A program made the translations under genes and the position numbers. DNA of 64,000 nt from Knufia peltigerae (taxonomy: Eukaryota > Ascomycota > Eurotiomycetes > Chaetothyriales > Trichomeriaceae), in NCBI GenBank assembly GCA_030247855.1, contig JAPDRN010000129.1, positions 23,532 through 87,531 on the forward strand. The letters are read 5' to 3'. Positions 30,880 through 39,085 of this stretch are shown piece by piece (the first letter of the stretch is position 1; the number at the start of each line of letters is the position of its first letter). Under the pieces are notes generated by a model. It was not told the origin of the DNA, searched no databases, and saw only the letters and a list, made by a program, of their open reading frames with translations.

Positions 30880-33261
30880 CTAGCCCATCCGCCGCGCCTG
30901 TTCCTGGGTCTCCTGCACCTGCTGCTGGGCCAGCGATACCCCTTGCGCCTGCTCGCGACTGGCGTTGATCGCGTCGATCTGGGCGGTGCTCGCGCTCAAC
31001 GGCTGGGCCATGCCCGCCGCCACCTCGACGTGAGCATGGCGGCGGTGCGCAGCGTTCAGGTCGGGCGTATCCACCGCGAAGGCACGGCTGTGATCGTCGC
31101 TGAGCACCACGTGGGAAATGGACTCCAGCCCCTCGCGCTTGGCCTGCACGGCCAGTGCACCGGCGAGCTGGTCGCTCTGCAGGTTCGGCACACGGTTGTG
31201 GGCGGCATCCAGGGCGTGCACGCCGGTCTGTGCGCCATTGAACAACCGGTAATCGGTGTGACCAGGGTCATTGATGCCGGGCCCGCGCGCAGCGGGCTCT
31301 GCCGCCACGCCGGCGCGGCGGCCATCCTCCGGATGCTGTATGCGCTGGTGCTGCTCGACCAGCTTGCGAGCGGCAGCTTCCTGCCTGATCAGTTCCGAAT
31401 CCAGGCTGGGAATGACGGTTTCGGCCATGCCATGGCGGGCCGTTGCCTCGCCAAATGCTGGACCGATGTTACGGATCAGTCGCGCGGACTGAGCGAGATT
31501 GGAGAGCTTCACTGCATCCGATGGCAGGACACCGGTGGGTACATGGGTGGCAGCAGCGGTACCCACTCCCACACTGATACCCCCGACCGTCGCCATGGCG
31601 GCTGGCGCTTGGGCGGTAACGCCCTTTACCTTCGATGCCACCAGGTCGTAACCGTGGTCCACATGGGCGCCGGCGGTGGCGAACCCGTTCTGCAGCTTGC
31701 CGGCCACCCACTGCCCGTCATGGCCGATGGCCGTGGCCGTCCGCTCGCCAAAGGCACGCGTCCCCTCGGCATCGGCATGTGCTTGTCGCGACGCATGCAC
31801 CGCGCGCTGCTCGCCCGTAGTACGTGTCCTTTCTGCCTCTTTGGCCAACCTGTCGGCCGCGTCATCCCAACCGATCCGACCGGCCACCCACGACAGCGCG
31901 GATATGCCGTGGGAACTGGCCTGCGATTGCGTCCGATGCAGGGTCGCCTCGATGCTTCCGGTCAACTCGCGCCCGGAGGCGATCACGGTGGTGGTCGCCC
32001 GGGTACCCACCTGGAGCGTGGTCGATCCCATGTTCACGACCTGGCCAATGGCCATGCCCTGGGTCCTCAGGATCTGCTCTGCGCCATCGCCCGCCCTGTC
32101 CAGTACATGCGCGCCAACCGCCCCCGCGCGCTCAACCTGCTCACCGATCACACGTCCGCCGCGCATGCCGTAGCCGGTGGCGTGCAGCACGGTGGACAGC
32201 GGCCCAGCCAGCTCTGCAACCTGGCTTGGCGCCGCTACCTGCGAACGATTGACGATATTGCCCTGTGCGTCGCGTGTCTTGGCCTCAAGCAGCAGTTCGG
32301 CACGGCCAGCGGCCACCGGGATATTGCGCAGAGCTTCCTGCCCCGGCTGTGTCGCCAGTTGTTCGATGAACTGCGCCGCGGACGTCTGCGCACCCGGTGG
32401 CATCATCTCGCGCAGCTTGTCGCCCACCAGCTTCTGCATGGCGGGCTCCTTCAGCAACATGCCCATTTCATTGGCAAGCACGCCATAGCCGCGGCGCTGC
32501 TGCTCGCTCAGGCGCTGCATGCCGTTCTGCACGTCATTCAGCACCTCGCCGGTGGTCTGGTAGGTGTGCACGCTTTGTTGCGGGTTGAAGGTGGGCAGAC
32601 CATTTTCCTTCGCGAAACGTGCCGCCGTTTCCGGATGCAGGCCTGCCGCATTGAAGGTGGTGGCGCGTGCACCGGTGACGGCCGACGCGGCCGAGGCCAT
32701 GCCACCGCCGAGGGAGTGGCCGGCGATTTCGAAGCTGTTGCCAATGCGATCATTCAGCTGCGTGGCAAGTGACATGGCGTGATCGTAGTAGTCGCTTCGC
32801 ATCCCAATGCCTTGCTGCCCATTGTTCAGAAAATCTTCGCCACCAGACTCGCGCCATCCATTCGGTGCAAGAGGGTCGACGATCTTACCGGTGGAGCCTT
32901 TGTAGACCACCACCGGCTTTGCGTCTGTACCGAAAAGCTCTTTGTCGGGAATATATATCTCCGCGCGGAATCCAGACTGCGGCGGTTGCAGAAGCTCGCG
33001 CAACTCTTCGTCAGACATGTTGATGCCTGCAGCGCGCAGCGCATCCGGATCGGAGCTGCCGCGCGTCCATCCCACGGGAGGCGCACCTTCGTGCTTGGCT
33101 GATTGATAGACATCAGCTGCGAGACCAGACATTTCACGTGCGTGATAGGTCTCCTGAAGACGATCAGCCTCTCTGTCATTGCCGCTTTCCCGCAGCTGTT
33201 GAACGAGAAGATTCTGCTCCTGGAGGGCGCGCACGCGCGCCTCGATGTCGGTTCCATTCAT
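30880..33261 (-). CDS. Type IV secretion effector: lipase-like domain with XVIPCD-like C-terminus
   Basis: A 793-aa protein. The N-terminal part (about 95-230) looks like an alpha/beta-hydrolase: VVVYKGS oxyanion-side strand and AGHSLGGGMA with a predicted nucleophile at Ser183. A long helical, Ala/Gly-rich middle follows. The last ~115 residues (HTDYRLFNGAQ, then LESISHVVLSDDHSRAFAVD, HRRHAHVE and a Gln-rich tail) match the XVIPCD secretion signal of Xanthomonadales T4SS effectors (X-Tfe). Such proteins are injected into rival bacteria. No signal peptide is present, as expected. The start at 33261 has GGAG 6 nt upstream; starts at 33273 and 33297 are alternatives. Divergent from an ankyrin lipoprotein. 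No T4SS structural genes are in the window. Confidence 0.85.
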   Translation of the reverse strand: MNGTDIEARVRALQEQNLLVQQLRESGNDREADRLQETYHAREMSGLAADVYQSAKHEGAPPVGWTRGSSDPDALRAAGINMSDEELRELLQPPQSGFRAEIYIPDKELFGTDAKPVVVYKGSTGKIVDPLAPNGWRESGGEDFLNNGQQGIGMRSDYYDHAMSLATQLNDRIGNSFEIAGHSLGGGMASAASAVTGARATTFNAAGLHPETAARFAKENGLPTFNPQQSVHTYQTTGEVLNDVQNGMQRLSEQQRRGYGVLANEMGMLLKEPAMQKLVGDKLREMMPPGAQTSAAQFIEQLATQPGQEALRNIPVAAGRAELLLEAKTRDAQGNIVNRSQVAAPSQVAELAGPLSTVLHATGYGMRGGRVIGEQVERAGAVGAHVLDRAGDGAEQILRTQGMAIGQVVNMGSTTLQVGTRATTTVIASGRELTGSIEATLHRTQSQASSHGISALSWVAGRIGWDDAADRLAKEAERTRTTGEQRAVHASRQAHADAEGTRAFGERTATAIGHDGQWVAGKLQNGFATAGAHVDHGYDLVASKVKGVTAQAPAAMATVGGISVGVGTAAATHVPTGVLPSDAVKLSNLAQSARLIRNIGPAFGEATARHGMAETVIPSLDSELIRQEAAARKLVEQHQRIQHPEDGRRAGVAAEPAARGPGINDPGHTDYRLFNGAQTGVHALDAAHNRVPNLQSDQLAGALAVQAKREGLESISHVVLSDDHSRAFAVDTPDLNAAHRRHAHVEVAAGMAQPLSASTAQIDAINASREQAQGVSLAQQQVQETQEQARRMG

Positions 33262-33363
33262 GGCAAACTCCATTGCGCCGGGCACGGGCTTGAGCACGCG
33301 ATGCTTATCGATTATCAGAACTTTTTGCTAATGTCACGCTTCAGCCCAATCATCAGGATGATA

Positions 33364-34224
33364 ATGCCCATTCACTTTCACAAATGTGTGCAGAAGGCCC
33401 TCCTCTCCGCGGCTTGTCTCACACTTTTGCTGATCAGCGGCTGCGCGGCATCATCGAGTCATGGAGCAGACCAGTACTTTGAAGGAAAGGCTCTGCAGCT
33501 GGCCATCGCCACGGAAAGCGGCGATTCAAAGGCTATTCACCGCCTCATCGGTGAAGAAGGGGTCGATCCGGACAAGACGTTCTCGCGCGAAGACGGGATT
33601 CCCATGGCCGCCTGGCCTCTACGCGCAGGCAATCTGGACGGCCTCCGCACACTTCTGGAAAACGGCGCAGATCCAAATGCCCGCGCCTACAAGGTCGTGG
33701 ATGGCCGCAGACTTGGCTACAACAACGCCATGGTCTATGCCGCAAAGCTGGACGACCCGCGATACCTGCAATTGCTGCTTCAGCACGGTGGAGACCCCAA
33801 CACGCGGAACTCAGCGGGCGAAACGTTGCTGTTTCAAGCCTTCATTGCGGGCAATCAGTGGGAAAACGTGAAACTGCTGATTGAGAATGGAGCGAACATC
33901 AATGAATCCAATCGCGGCACCGCCGACACAGTACTGAGCTGGTACACCACCCGGGGTGGATTCGAGCATGCCTATTGGCTGCTGGAACACGGGGCAGACC
34001 CTACGGTACTGCTGAAATCCTCCGTCGGTGACCCCGACAGAATGCTGATCGCCGAGCACATTTTCTGGGGCATCACCACACCCGATCTTCTGCCATGGCA
34101 GAAGAAGTGCCAGCAGTGGCTCGTCGCACGCGACATCCCTCGTCCTCCGATGCCGAAAGGCATCCGCGACAAACGTGAAGCCTTCGGCTTCCCCACGAAG
34201 GAAGAAGACATCCCCCTGCTGTAG
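33364..34224 (+). CDS. Ankyrin-repeat lipoprotein, candidate immunity protein
   Basis: A 286-aa protein. A lipoprotein signal ends in the lipobox LISGC (Cys27, with Ala at +2, which predicts outer-membrane location). Four to five ankyrin repeats follow (AGNLDGLRTLLENGADPN, YLQLLLQHGGDPN, NVKLLIENGANIN, AYWLLEHGADPT). Periplasm-facing lipoproteins beside lipase-like T4SS or T6SS effectors are commonly immunity proteins. The gene is divergent from the effector with a 102-bp gap. Its base composition looks less GC-rich than its neighbours', a sign of possible transfer. Start 33364 is chosen for the AGGA upstream; an ATG at 33358 adds two residues. Confidence 0.8.
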   Translation: MPIHFHKCVQKALLSAACLTLLLISGCAASSSHGADQYFEGKALQLAIATESGDSKAIHRLIGEEGVDPDKTFSREDGIPMAAWPLRAGNLDGLRTLLENGADPNARAYKVVDGRRLGYNNAMVYAAKLDDPRYLQLLLQHGGDPNTRNSAGETLLFQAFIAGNQWENVKLLIENGANINESNRGTADTVLSWYTTRGGFEHAYWLLEHGADPTVLLKSSVGDPDRMLIAEHIFWGITTPDLLPWQKKCQQWLVARDIPRPPMPKGIRDKREAFGFPTKEEDIPLL

Positions 34225-34232
34225 TTCCTGTA

Positions 34233-35165
34233 TCAGAGGCCGGAAAGCAGCACGCAGTCATCCGGCAGGTGCATCCGCACCCTGCCCGCCACGCATTCGA
34301 TGCGGAAGCGGCGTGCCTGCACTGGTTCGCCGTCCAGGTTCAAGGTCAGCGGCTGCGGTGCGTCGATCTGCAGCCACGGCAGCTGCGCGCGCGTGGCGAC
34401 GCGTTCCAGCGCCGCTTCCTTGCCGCCGGTCAGCATCTGCCCAAGGGTGGCGGCGACTTCACCCCCCAGTTCCGGCACCACGGTGACGTCCAGTAGGCCG
34501 TCATCGATCAGTGCCTGCGGGCACAGCTGCTGACCACCACCCGCCTGGCGGCCGTTGCCGATACCCAGCGCGATGAACCCACCCTCCCACTGGAAATCCG
34601 GGCCGCTCAGGCGCGCGGTGATCGGTTCGATGCGACCGAGCTTGGCGATGCCGGTGATGACATACGCCAGACCGCCGAGCATTTTCTTCAAGCCGGCATC
34701 GGTTTCCACCGTGACCTGGGTACCGAAGCCGCCGCTGGCGAGGTTGGCGCACCACCACGGCTTGCCGTCGGCATCAACACGCAGCAGGTCCATCGGACGT
34801 GGCGTGGTGCCGGCAATCAGTGCGAAGGCCTCCTGCGGCTCCACCGGAATGCCCGCAGCGGTTGCGAAATCGTTGGCGGTGCCCATCGGCACCAGCGCCA
34901 GCGACGGCAGCGCATCAGCTGGCTCGTCACGATGCGCCAGCGTCTCGGCCACCGCGCTGAGCGTGCCGTCGCCACCGGCCGCCACGATCACGTCCACGCC
35001 GTGGTCGATGGCCTCGGCCACGTAGCGCTCGGCGTCACCGTCTTCCCAGGTCACCCGCACTTCCAGGTGCACGCCACGGTCGCGCCAGTGGCCCACGGCA
35101 TCGCGCAGGTCATCGTTTCCTGCGGACTTGCCGTTGAGGATCAGGCGCCAGCGCGGTGTGCTCAT
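34233..35165 (-). CDS. yegS: YegS-like lipid/diacylglycerol kinase
   Basis: A 310-aa lipid kinase of the DAGK_cat family. The nucleotide-binding GGDGT appears as VAAGGDGTLSAVAE, followed by LVPMGTANDFAT, and the C-terminal domain includes GIGNGRQAGGGQQLCP and LDGEPVQ. E. coli YegS phosphorylates phosphatidylglycerol in vitro; the true substrate is unclear. The start at 35165 (MSTPRWRLILNG) fits the family. Convergent with the ankyrin lipoprotein gene, with 8 bp between the stop codons. Confidence 0.93.
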   Translation of the reverse strand: MSTPRWRLILNGKSAGNDDLRDAVGHWRDRGVHLEVRVTWEDGDAERYVAEAIDHGVDVIVAAGGDGTLSAVAETLAHRDEPADALPSLALVPMGTANDFATAAGIPVEPQEAFALIAGTTPRPMDLLRVDADGKPWWCANLASGGFGTQVTVETDAGLKKMLGGLAYVITGIAKLGRIEPITARLSGPDFQWEGGFIALGIGNGRQAGGGQQLCPQALIDDGLLDVTVVPELGGEVAATLGQMLTGGKEAALERVATRAQLPWLQIDAPQPLTLNLDGEPVQARRFRIECVAGRVRMHLPDDCVLLSGL

Positions 35166-35189
35166 GCAGTTCTTCCAGGGGAAAGGCGG

Positions 35190-35398
35190 CACAGGCTAGC
35201 AATCGCGCGTTCGGGGTCAGTGAAAGACGGTGGCAACCGTTCAGGTCAGAAGATTGCGCTCGCCAATGCGGGATGTCATGCAGGTGTCATCGGCGGCCCG
35301 GAGAATGGAAGGCCATAGCAGGGACGACGGATGGAGGCAGGATCAGCCTCCCACGCATGCAGCAGGGCCACGCCAGTGTTTGGCGTGGCTTTTTTTTT
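35190..35398 (+). ncRNA. Candidate orphan small RNA ending in a strong terminator
   Basis: Three successive stems can be drawn on the plus strand: 35199-35204 with 35252-35257 (GCAATC/GATTGC) enclosing ACGGT-GGCA-ACCGT (35227-35240); 35333-35351 (GGAGGC/GCCTCC); and a terminator at 35367-35398. No plus-strand gene runs into this terminator (the flanking genes yegS and the GNAT are on the minus strand), so it must end a separate transcript. The 5' end is a guess. Confidence 0.4.
35367..35398 (+). terminator. Orphan Rho-independent terminator
   Basis: A perfect 9-bp stem, GCCACGCCA / TGGCGTGGC, with loop GTGTT, followed by nine T. Plus-strand polarity, with no annotated plus-strand gene upstream. 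Confidence 0.9.
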
Positions 35399-35425
35399 GC
35401 CTGCCATGCGTGGATGCATTCCGCC

Positions 35426-35917
35426 TCAACCGTTGGCGAAATCGTGCAGCGCCTCGCCTTCCAGCCGGTACACCGTCCACTCGTCCTGCGGCTTGGCGCC
35501 TGCGGCGGTGTAGAAGTCGATGGCCGGGGTGTTCCAGTCCAGCACCGACCACTCGAAGCGGCCGCAACCTTCAGCCACCGCCTGCCGGGCGATGTACTTC
35601 AGCAGCGCCTTGCCCGCACCGGAACCACGCTTTTCCGGGCTCACGTACAGGTCTTCGAGGTAGATGCCCTTGCGGCCCAGCCAGGTGGAATAGTTGTAGA
35701 AATACACCGCGTAGCCGATGGCTTCGCCGTTCGCCTCGCAGACCAGCGCGCGGGCGGTGGCGTCGGCGCCGAACAGGCTTTCGGCGATGCCGATTTCATC
35801 GGTCTGCACCGAATGCTCGGCCTTCTCGTAGATCGCCAGTTCACGGATGAAGCGCAGGATCAGGCCAGCGTCGGCAACGGTGGCCGGGCGGATGTTCAAC
35901 ACGGCCACCGTGTTCAT
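35426..35917 (-). CDS. GNAT acetyltransferase (diamine/spermidine N-acetyltransferase-like)
   Basis: A 163-aa GNAT enzyme close to the SSAT/thialysine acetyltransferase group: IRPATVADAGLILRFIRELA and YEKAEH at the start, YAVYFYNYSTWLGRKGIYLEDLYV in two parts, acetyl-CoA loop EKRGSGAGKALL, and LDWNTPAIDFYTAAGA. It probably acetylates a polyamine, an amino acid or a related amine. It starts 3 bp from the rpe stop on the same strand, so the two may be co-transcribed. Confidence 0.87.
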   Translation of the reverse strand: MNTVAVLNIRPATVADAGLILRFIRELAIYEKAEHSVQTDEIGIAESLFGADATARALVCEANGEAIGYAVYFYNYSTWLGRKGIYLEDLYVSPEKRGSGAGKALLKYIARQAVAEGCGRFEWSVLDWNTPAIDFYTAAGAKPQDEWTVYRLEGEALHDFANG

Positions 35918-35920
35918 GGC

Positions 35921-36598
35921 TCAGCCCCGTGCCGCAGCGACGTTGGCGCGCATCTGCGCGATCACATCCTGGTAGCTGGTCTTGGCGTTGAAGATGGCCG
36001 AGCCGGCGACGAACGTATCGGCGCCAGCGGCGGCGATCTCACCGATGTTGTCGGCCTTCACGCCACCGTCGATCTCCAAGCGGATGTCACGGCCGCTGGC
36101 ATCGATCTTCTGGCGCACCACGCGCAGCTTGTCCAATGCCGACGGAATGAACGCCTGGCCGCCGAAGCCCGGGTTGACCGACATCAGCAGCACCAGGTCG
36201 AGGTCGTCCAGCACCCAGTCGAGGATGTCCACCGGTGTGGCCGGGTTGAGCACGATGCCCGGCTTGCAGCCCAGCGAGCGGATCAGCTGGATGGTGCGGT
36301 GCACGTGGCGGCTGGCCTCCGGGTGGAAGCTGATGTAGGTGGCGCCGGCCTCGGCGAAGTCCGGGATGATGCGGTCCACCGGTTCGACCATCAGGTGCAC
36401 GTCGATCGGTGCGGTGACGCCGTGCTTGCGCAGCGCTTGGCAGACCATCGGGCCGATGGTCAGGTTGGGCACGTAGTGGTTGTCCATCACATCGAAATGG
36501 ACCCAGTCCGCACCTGCGGCCAGGACGTTGTCGACTTCCTCGCCGAGGCGGGCGAAGTTGGCCGAGAGGATGGAAGGAGCGATGAGGCAGTTGGACAT
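35921..36598 (-). CDS. rpe: Ribulose-phosphate 3-epimerase
   Basis: A 225-aa TIM-barrel enzyme interconverting ribulose-5-P and xylulose-5-P in the pentose phosphate pathway. It is shown by IAPSILSANFARLGEEV, the metal and catalytic segment HFDVMDNHYVPNLTIGP, HLMVEPVDR, VLLMSVNPGFGGQAF and LEIDGGVKADNI. Length is normal. Followed by the GNAT gene after 3 bp. Confidence 0.97.
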   Translation of the reverse strand: MSNCLIAPSILSANFARLGEEVDNVLAAGADWVHFDVMDNHYVPNLTIGPMVCQALRKHGVTAPIDVHLMVEPVDRIIPDFAEAGATYISFHPEASRHVHRTIQLIRSLGCKPGIVLNPATPVDILDWVLDDLDLVLLMSVNPGFGGQAFIPSALDKLRVVRQKIDASGRDIRLEIDGGVKADNIGEIAAAGADTFVAGSAIFNAKTSYQDVIAQMRANVAAARG

Positions 36599-36655
36599 GG
36601 CCGGGGCCTTCGGAACGGGGAAAGGGGTCTCCCGCCCGCAGGCGGGGCAATGGGG

Positions 36656-36985
36656 TCAGCGCTTGCGCAGGGTCTTGATGCGGTCGTAGGCGGCGTTGAT
36701 GCGCCGCGACTTCTGCTCGGCCTGCTGCTGCAGCTCGGGGGCGGCGCCGCCCAGCTTGTCGGGGTGGTACTGGGAGATCAGCTTGCGGTAGGCGCGCTCG
36801 ACCTCGGCATCGGTGGCTTCGGAGGTCAGCCCTAGTTCGCGGTAGGGGTTCTCCTTGTTCAGGCGGAACCAGTCCGAGTCGAAAGCGTGGCCGATCAACA
36901 GGCCGACCACCGCGCCGAACAGCGGATTGGGCCGGAACAGCAGGGCCCCGGCGATGAATCCGAGCAGTTTTCCGTACCAGCGCAT
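36656..36985 (-). CDS. Membrane-anchored J-domain protein
   Basis: A 109-aa protein. An N-terminal Gly-rich membrane segment (LLGFIAGALLFRPNPLFGAV) resembles the DjlA anchor. A J-domain follows at about 45-109 with the essential HPD in LISQYHPDKLGG and a downstream QQQAEQKSRRINAAYDRIK helix. It looks like a short DjlA lacking the TerB-like domain. It should stimulate DnaK at the membrane. Start 36985 (MRWYGKLLG) is preferred over 37021. Convergent or overlapping genes are absent. Confidence 0.83.
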   Translation of the reverse strand: MRWYGKLLGFIAGALLFRPNPLFGAVVGLLIGHAFDSDWFRLNKENPYRELGLTSEATDAEVERAYRKLISQYHPDKLGGAAPELQQQAEQKSRRINAAYDRIKTLRKR

Positions 36986-37126
36986 GGCGCTCCGGGGTCG
37001 GCCGACGAAATGGACGCTCATTTTACGTCACAGCGGGCCCGGACCGCTTTACACTAGGCCGCCCGCTGGTCAGCGGGCCCGCCGGGTCCGTTGGGCAGCC
37101 GTATCGACGAAGCCCCAGGAGTGCCC

Positions 37127-38053
37127 GTGCCAACCACGCTGTTGCAATCCGATCTCCCCGGCCTGCCCTTGCGCCACCGCGGCAAGGTGCGTGATGTGTT
37201 CGATATCCCGCGCGAGCGGCTGCCGGCCGGTACCCCGCCGGGGGACTACCTTTTGATGGTCGCCACCGATCGCCTGTCGGCGTTCGATGTGGTCCTGCCC
37301 GACCCGATCCCGGGCAAGGGCGAGATGCTCTGCCAGGTGTCCAACTTCTGGTTCGCCAAGACCGCGCACCTGATGCCCAACCACCTGACCGGCATCGATG
37401 TGGCCAGCGTGCTGCCCGAAGGCGTGGACGCGGCCCTGTACGCCAAGCGCGCGGTGGTCACCCGCAAGCTGAAGCCGGTACCGGTGGAAGCGATCGCTCG
37501 CGGCTACCTGATCGGCAGCGGCTGGAAGGATTACCAGCGCACCGGCAAGGTCAGCGGCATCGACCTGCCCGACGGCCTGCGCCAGGCCGAGCAGCTGCCC
37601 GAGCCGATCTTCACGCCCTCGACCAAGGCCGCCGTTGGCGACCATGACGAGAACATCGACTTCGACGCGATGGTGAAGACGGTCGGTGCGGAGATGGCCG
37701 AGCGCGTGCGCGACGCCACCCTGCGCATCTACAAGTTCGCGGCCGATTACGCGCGAGAGCGCGGCATCATCCTGGCCGACACCAAGTTCGAGTTCGGTAC
37801 CGACGCCGACGGTCGCCTGTACATCATGGACGAGATGCTGACGCCGGATTCCTCGCGTTACTGGCCTGCCGACGAGTACGAGGTGGGCACCAGCCCGCCG
37901 AGCTATGACAAGCAGTTCGTCCGTGACTACCTGGAGACGCTGGACTGGGGCAAGACCGCCCCGGGCCCGAGCATCCCGGCCGAGATCATCGAGCGCACCC
38001 GCGCCAAGTACGCCGAGGCGCTGCAGCGCCTGGCCGGAATCAGCGTCGACTGA
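37127..38053 (+). CDS. purC: Phosphoribosylaminoimidazole-succinocarboxamide synthase
   Basis: A 308-aa SAICAR synthetase of purine synthesis, of the long type. It begins PTTLLQSDLPGLPLRHRGKV, and has LMVATDRLSAFDVVLP, VEAIARGYLIGSGWK, DTKFEFGTD and DEMLTPDSSRYW. The start is GTG at 37127, with AGGA 6 nt upstream; another GTG at 37121 and an ATG at 37091 are less well supported. Single gene, followed by a SMAG array. Confidence 0.96.
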   Translation: MPTTLLQSDLPGLPLRHRGKVRDVFDIPRERLPAGTPPGDYLLMVATDRLSAFDVVLPDPIPGKGEMLCQVSNFWFAKTAHLMPNHLTGIDVASVLPEGVDAALYAKRAVVTRKLKPVPVEAIARGYLIGSGWKDYQRTGKVSGIDLPDGLRQAEQLPEPIFTPSTKAAVGDHDENIDFDAMVKTVGAEMAERVRDATLRIYKFAADYARERGIILADTKFEFGTDADGRLYIMDEMLTPDSSRYWPADEYEVGTSPPSYDKQFVRDYLETLDWGKTAPGPSIPAEIIERTRAKYAEALQRLAGISVD

Positions 38054-38099
38054 TTCCCCTGCGCCCCCGGCCGGCTTGGCTGGGGGCGTTCTGAATGCG

Positions 38100-38238
38100 G
38101 TAGTGCCGGCCGCTGGCCGGCAACCTCGGCGCACCTGCAGCCAGGCATGGCCTGGCTCTACTGTCGGTTGCCCCGGGTAGTGCCGGCCGCTGGCCGGCAA
38201 CCTCGGCGAAACTGCAGCCAGGCATGGCCTGGCTCTAC
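38100..38238. repeat. Tandem 77-bp array of mixed SMAG pairs
   Basis: Two units with a 77-bp period. Each has a plus-reading GTAGTGCC element (38100-38126; 38177-38203) and a minus-reading CCAGGCATGGCC element ending in CTAC (38141-38161; 38218-38238). The elements inside one unit belong to different subtypes, so they are not simple inverted copies. Confidence 0.9.
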
Positions 38239-38268
38239 TGCCGGCCCCGCCCGGGGTATGCTGGCCAC

Positions 38269-38754
38269 ATGCAGACCACCACCCAGCTTGCGCGGCCGAT
38301 CGACCGCTATTTCGCCAGCTACTCCGACGATCACCGCAATGTGGTCAACCAGCGCATCCACGTGGTGGCGGTGCCGGCGATCCTGTGGTCGGTGGTGGCC
38401 CTGCTGTGGTGCGTTCCGCCGCTGATCACCTGGTTCCAGTACGGCATCTGGTCGGCGTTCGCGATGTTCAGCGCCTGGTGCTTCTACAACAAACTGTCGC
38501 GTCCGCTGGGCATCGGCATGCTCATCCAGTTCTTCGTGTTCGGTTGCCTGTGCCGGCTGCTGGAAGCGGAAATTGGTCTGCATAACCTGCGCTCGCTGGC
38601 CATCGGCGTCTTCGTCGTCGCCTGGATCGCGCAGTTCATCGGCCACAAGTTCGAAGGCCGCAAGCCCAGCTTCCTGACCGACCTGACCTACCTGCTGATC
38701 GGCCCGGCCTGGGTGATGGCCAAGGCCTATCGCAAGCTCGACTGGCGCTACTGA
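38269..38754 (+). CDS. Mpo1-like 2-hydroxy fatty acid dioxygenase family protein
   Basis: A 161-aa membrane protein of the Mpo1/YGL010w (formerly DUF962) family. In yeast Mpo1 is an Fe2+ dioxygenase shortening 2-hydroxy fatty acids. The metal-ligand pattern is visible: YSDDHRNVVNQRIHVVAVP in the first half and IAQFIGHKFEGRKPSFLTD in the second, with four hydrophobic segments. The start at 38269 has no strong SD. 2-hydroxy fatty acids occur in xanthomonads, which makes the assignment plausible. Confidence 0.83.
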   Translation: MQTTTQLARPIDRYFASYSDDHRNVVNQRIHVVAVPAILWSVVALLWCVPPLITWFQYGIWSAFAMFSAWCFYNKLSRPLGIGMLIQFFVFGCLCRLLEAEIGLHNLRSLAIGVFVVAWIAQFIGHKFEGRKPSFLTDLTYLLIGPAWVMAKAYRKLDWRY

Positions 38755-39085
38755 CCTGCGTCGTTGCATCGACGCCTCCGTTTCCTGAACGGGCGGATGC
38801 TGATACCCGCACTGCACGGTGCCGCTGCCAGCCTGCCGCGGTGACCTCCCTACCTGGTCCCGGGCGGCGGCTGCGGTCCCTGTGCGACAGGGGCTGCGCA
38901 CACCTTGCACGGGCGCAGGGTGCACCCGCCAACCGGCTCCAGACGCTCATCCGCGCGGCATGCTGCGCCGCCAAAAAGATGAATCAGCGCACGTTACATG
39001 CAATTGATCGCTGTTCAATGGGTTTCGGCGACATTTGGCGGCCTGTTATGCTCCCTGACCTGCTCGTGAATCATGGATTCCCTGC
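38755..39085. other. 331-bp intergenic region upstream of the Mrp operon
   Basis: No gene or SMAG element is visible. Several short palindromes occur (for example around 38840-38880). The last ~100 bp become AT-richer and should hold the operon promoter, but no -35/-10 pair with good spacing stood out. Confidence 0.5.

Noticed and set aside
29179..32772. A 1197-aa open frame on the plus strand
   Set aside because: It is antisense to trpE and to the effector gene, which have clear motifs. Long antisense frames are common in GC-rich DNA. Its composition (rich in His, Gln, Arg) is typical of a shadow.
38100..38238. CRISPR array
   Set aside because: Only two units, no uniform spacers, palindromes with GTAG heads, and no cas genes: it is a REP array.
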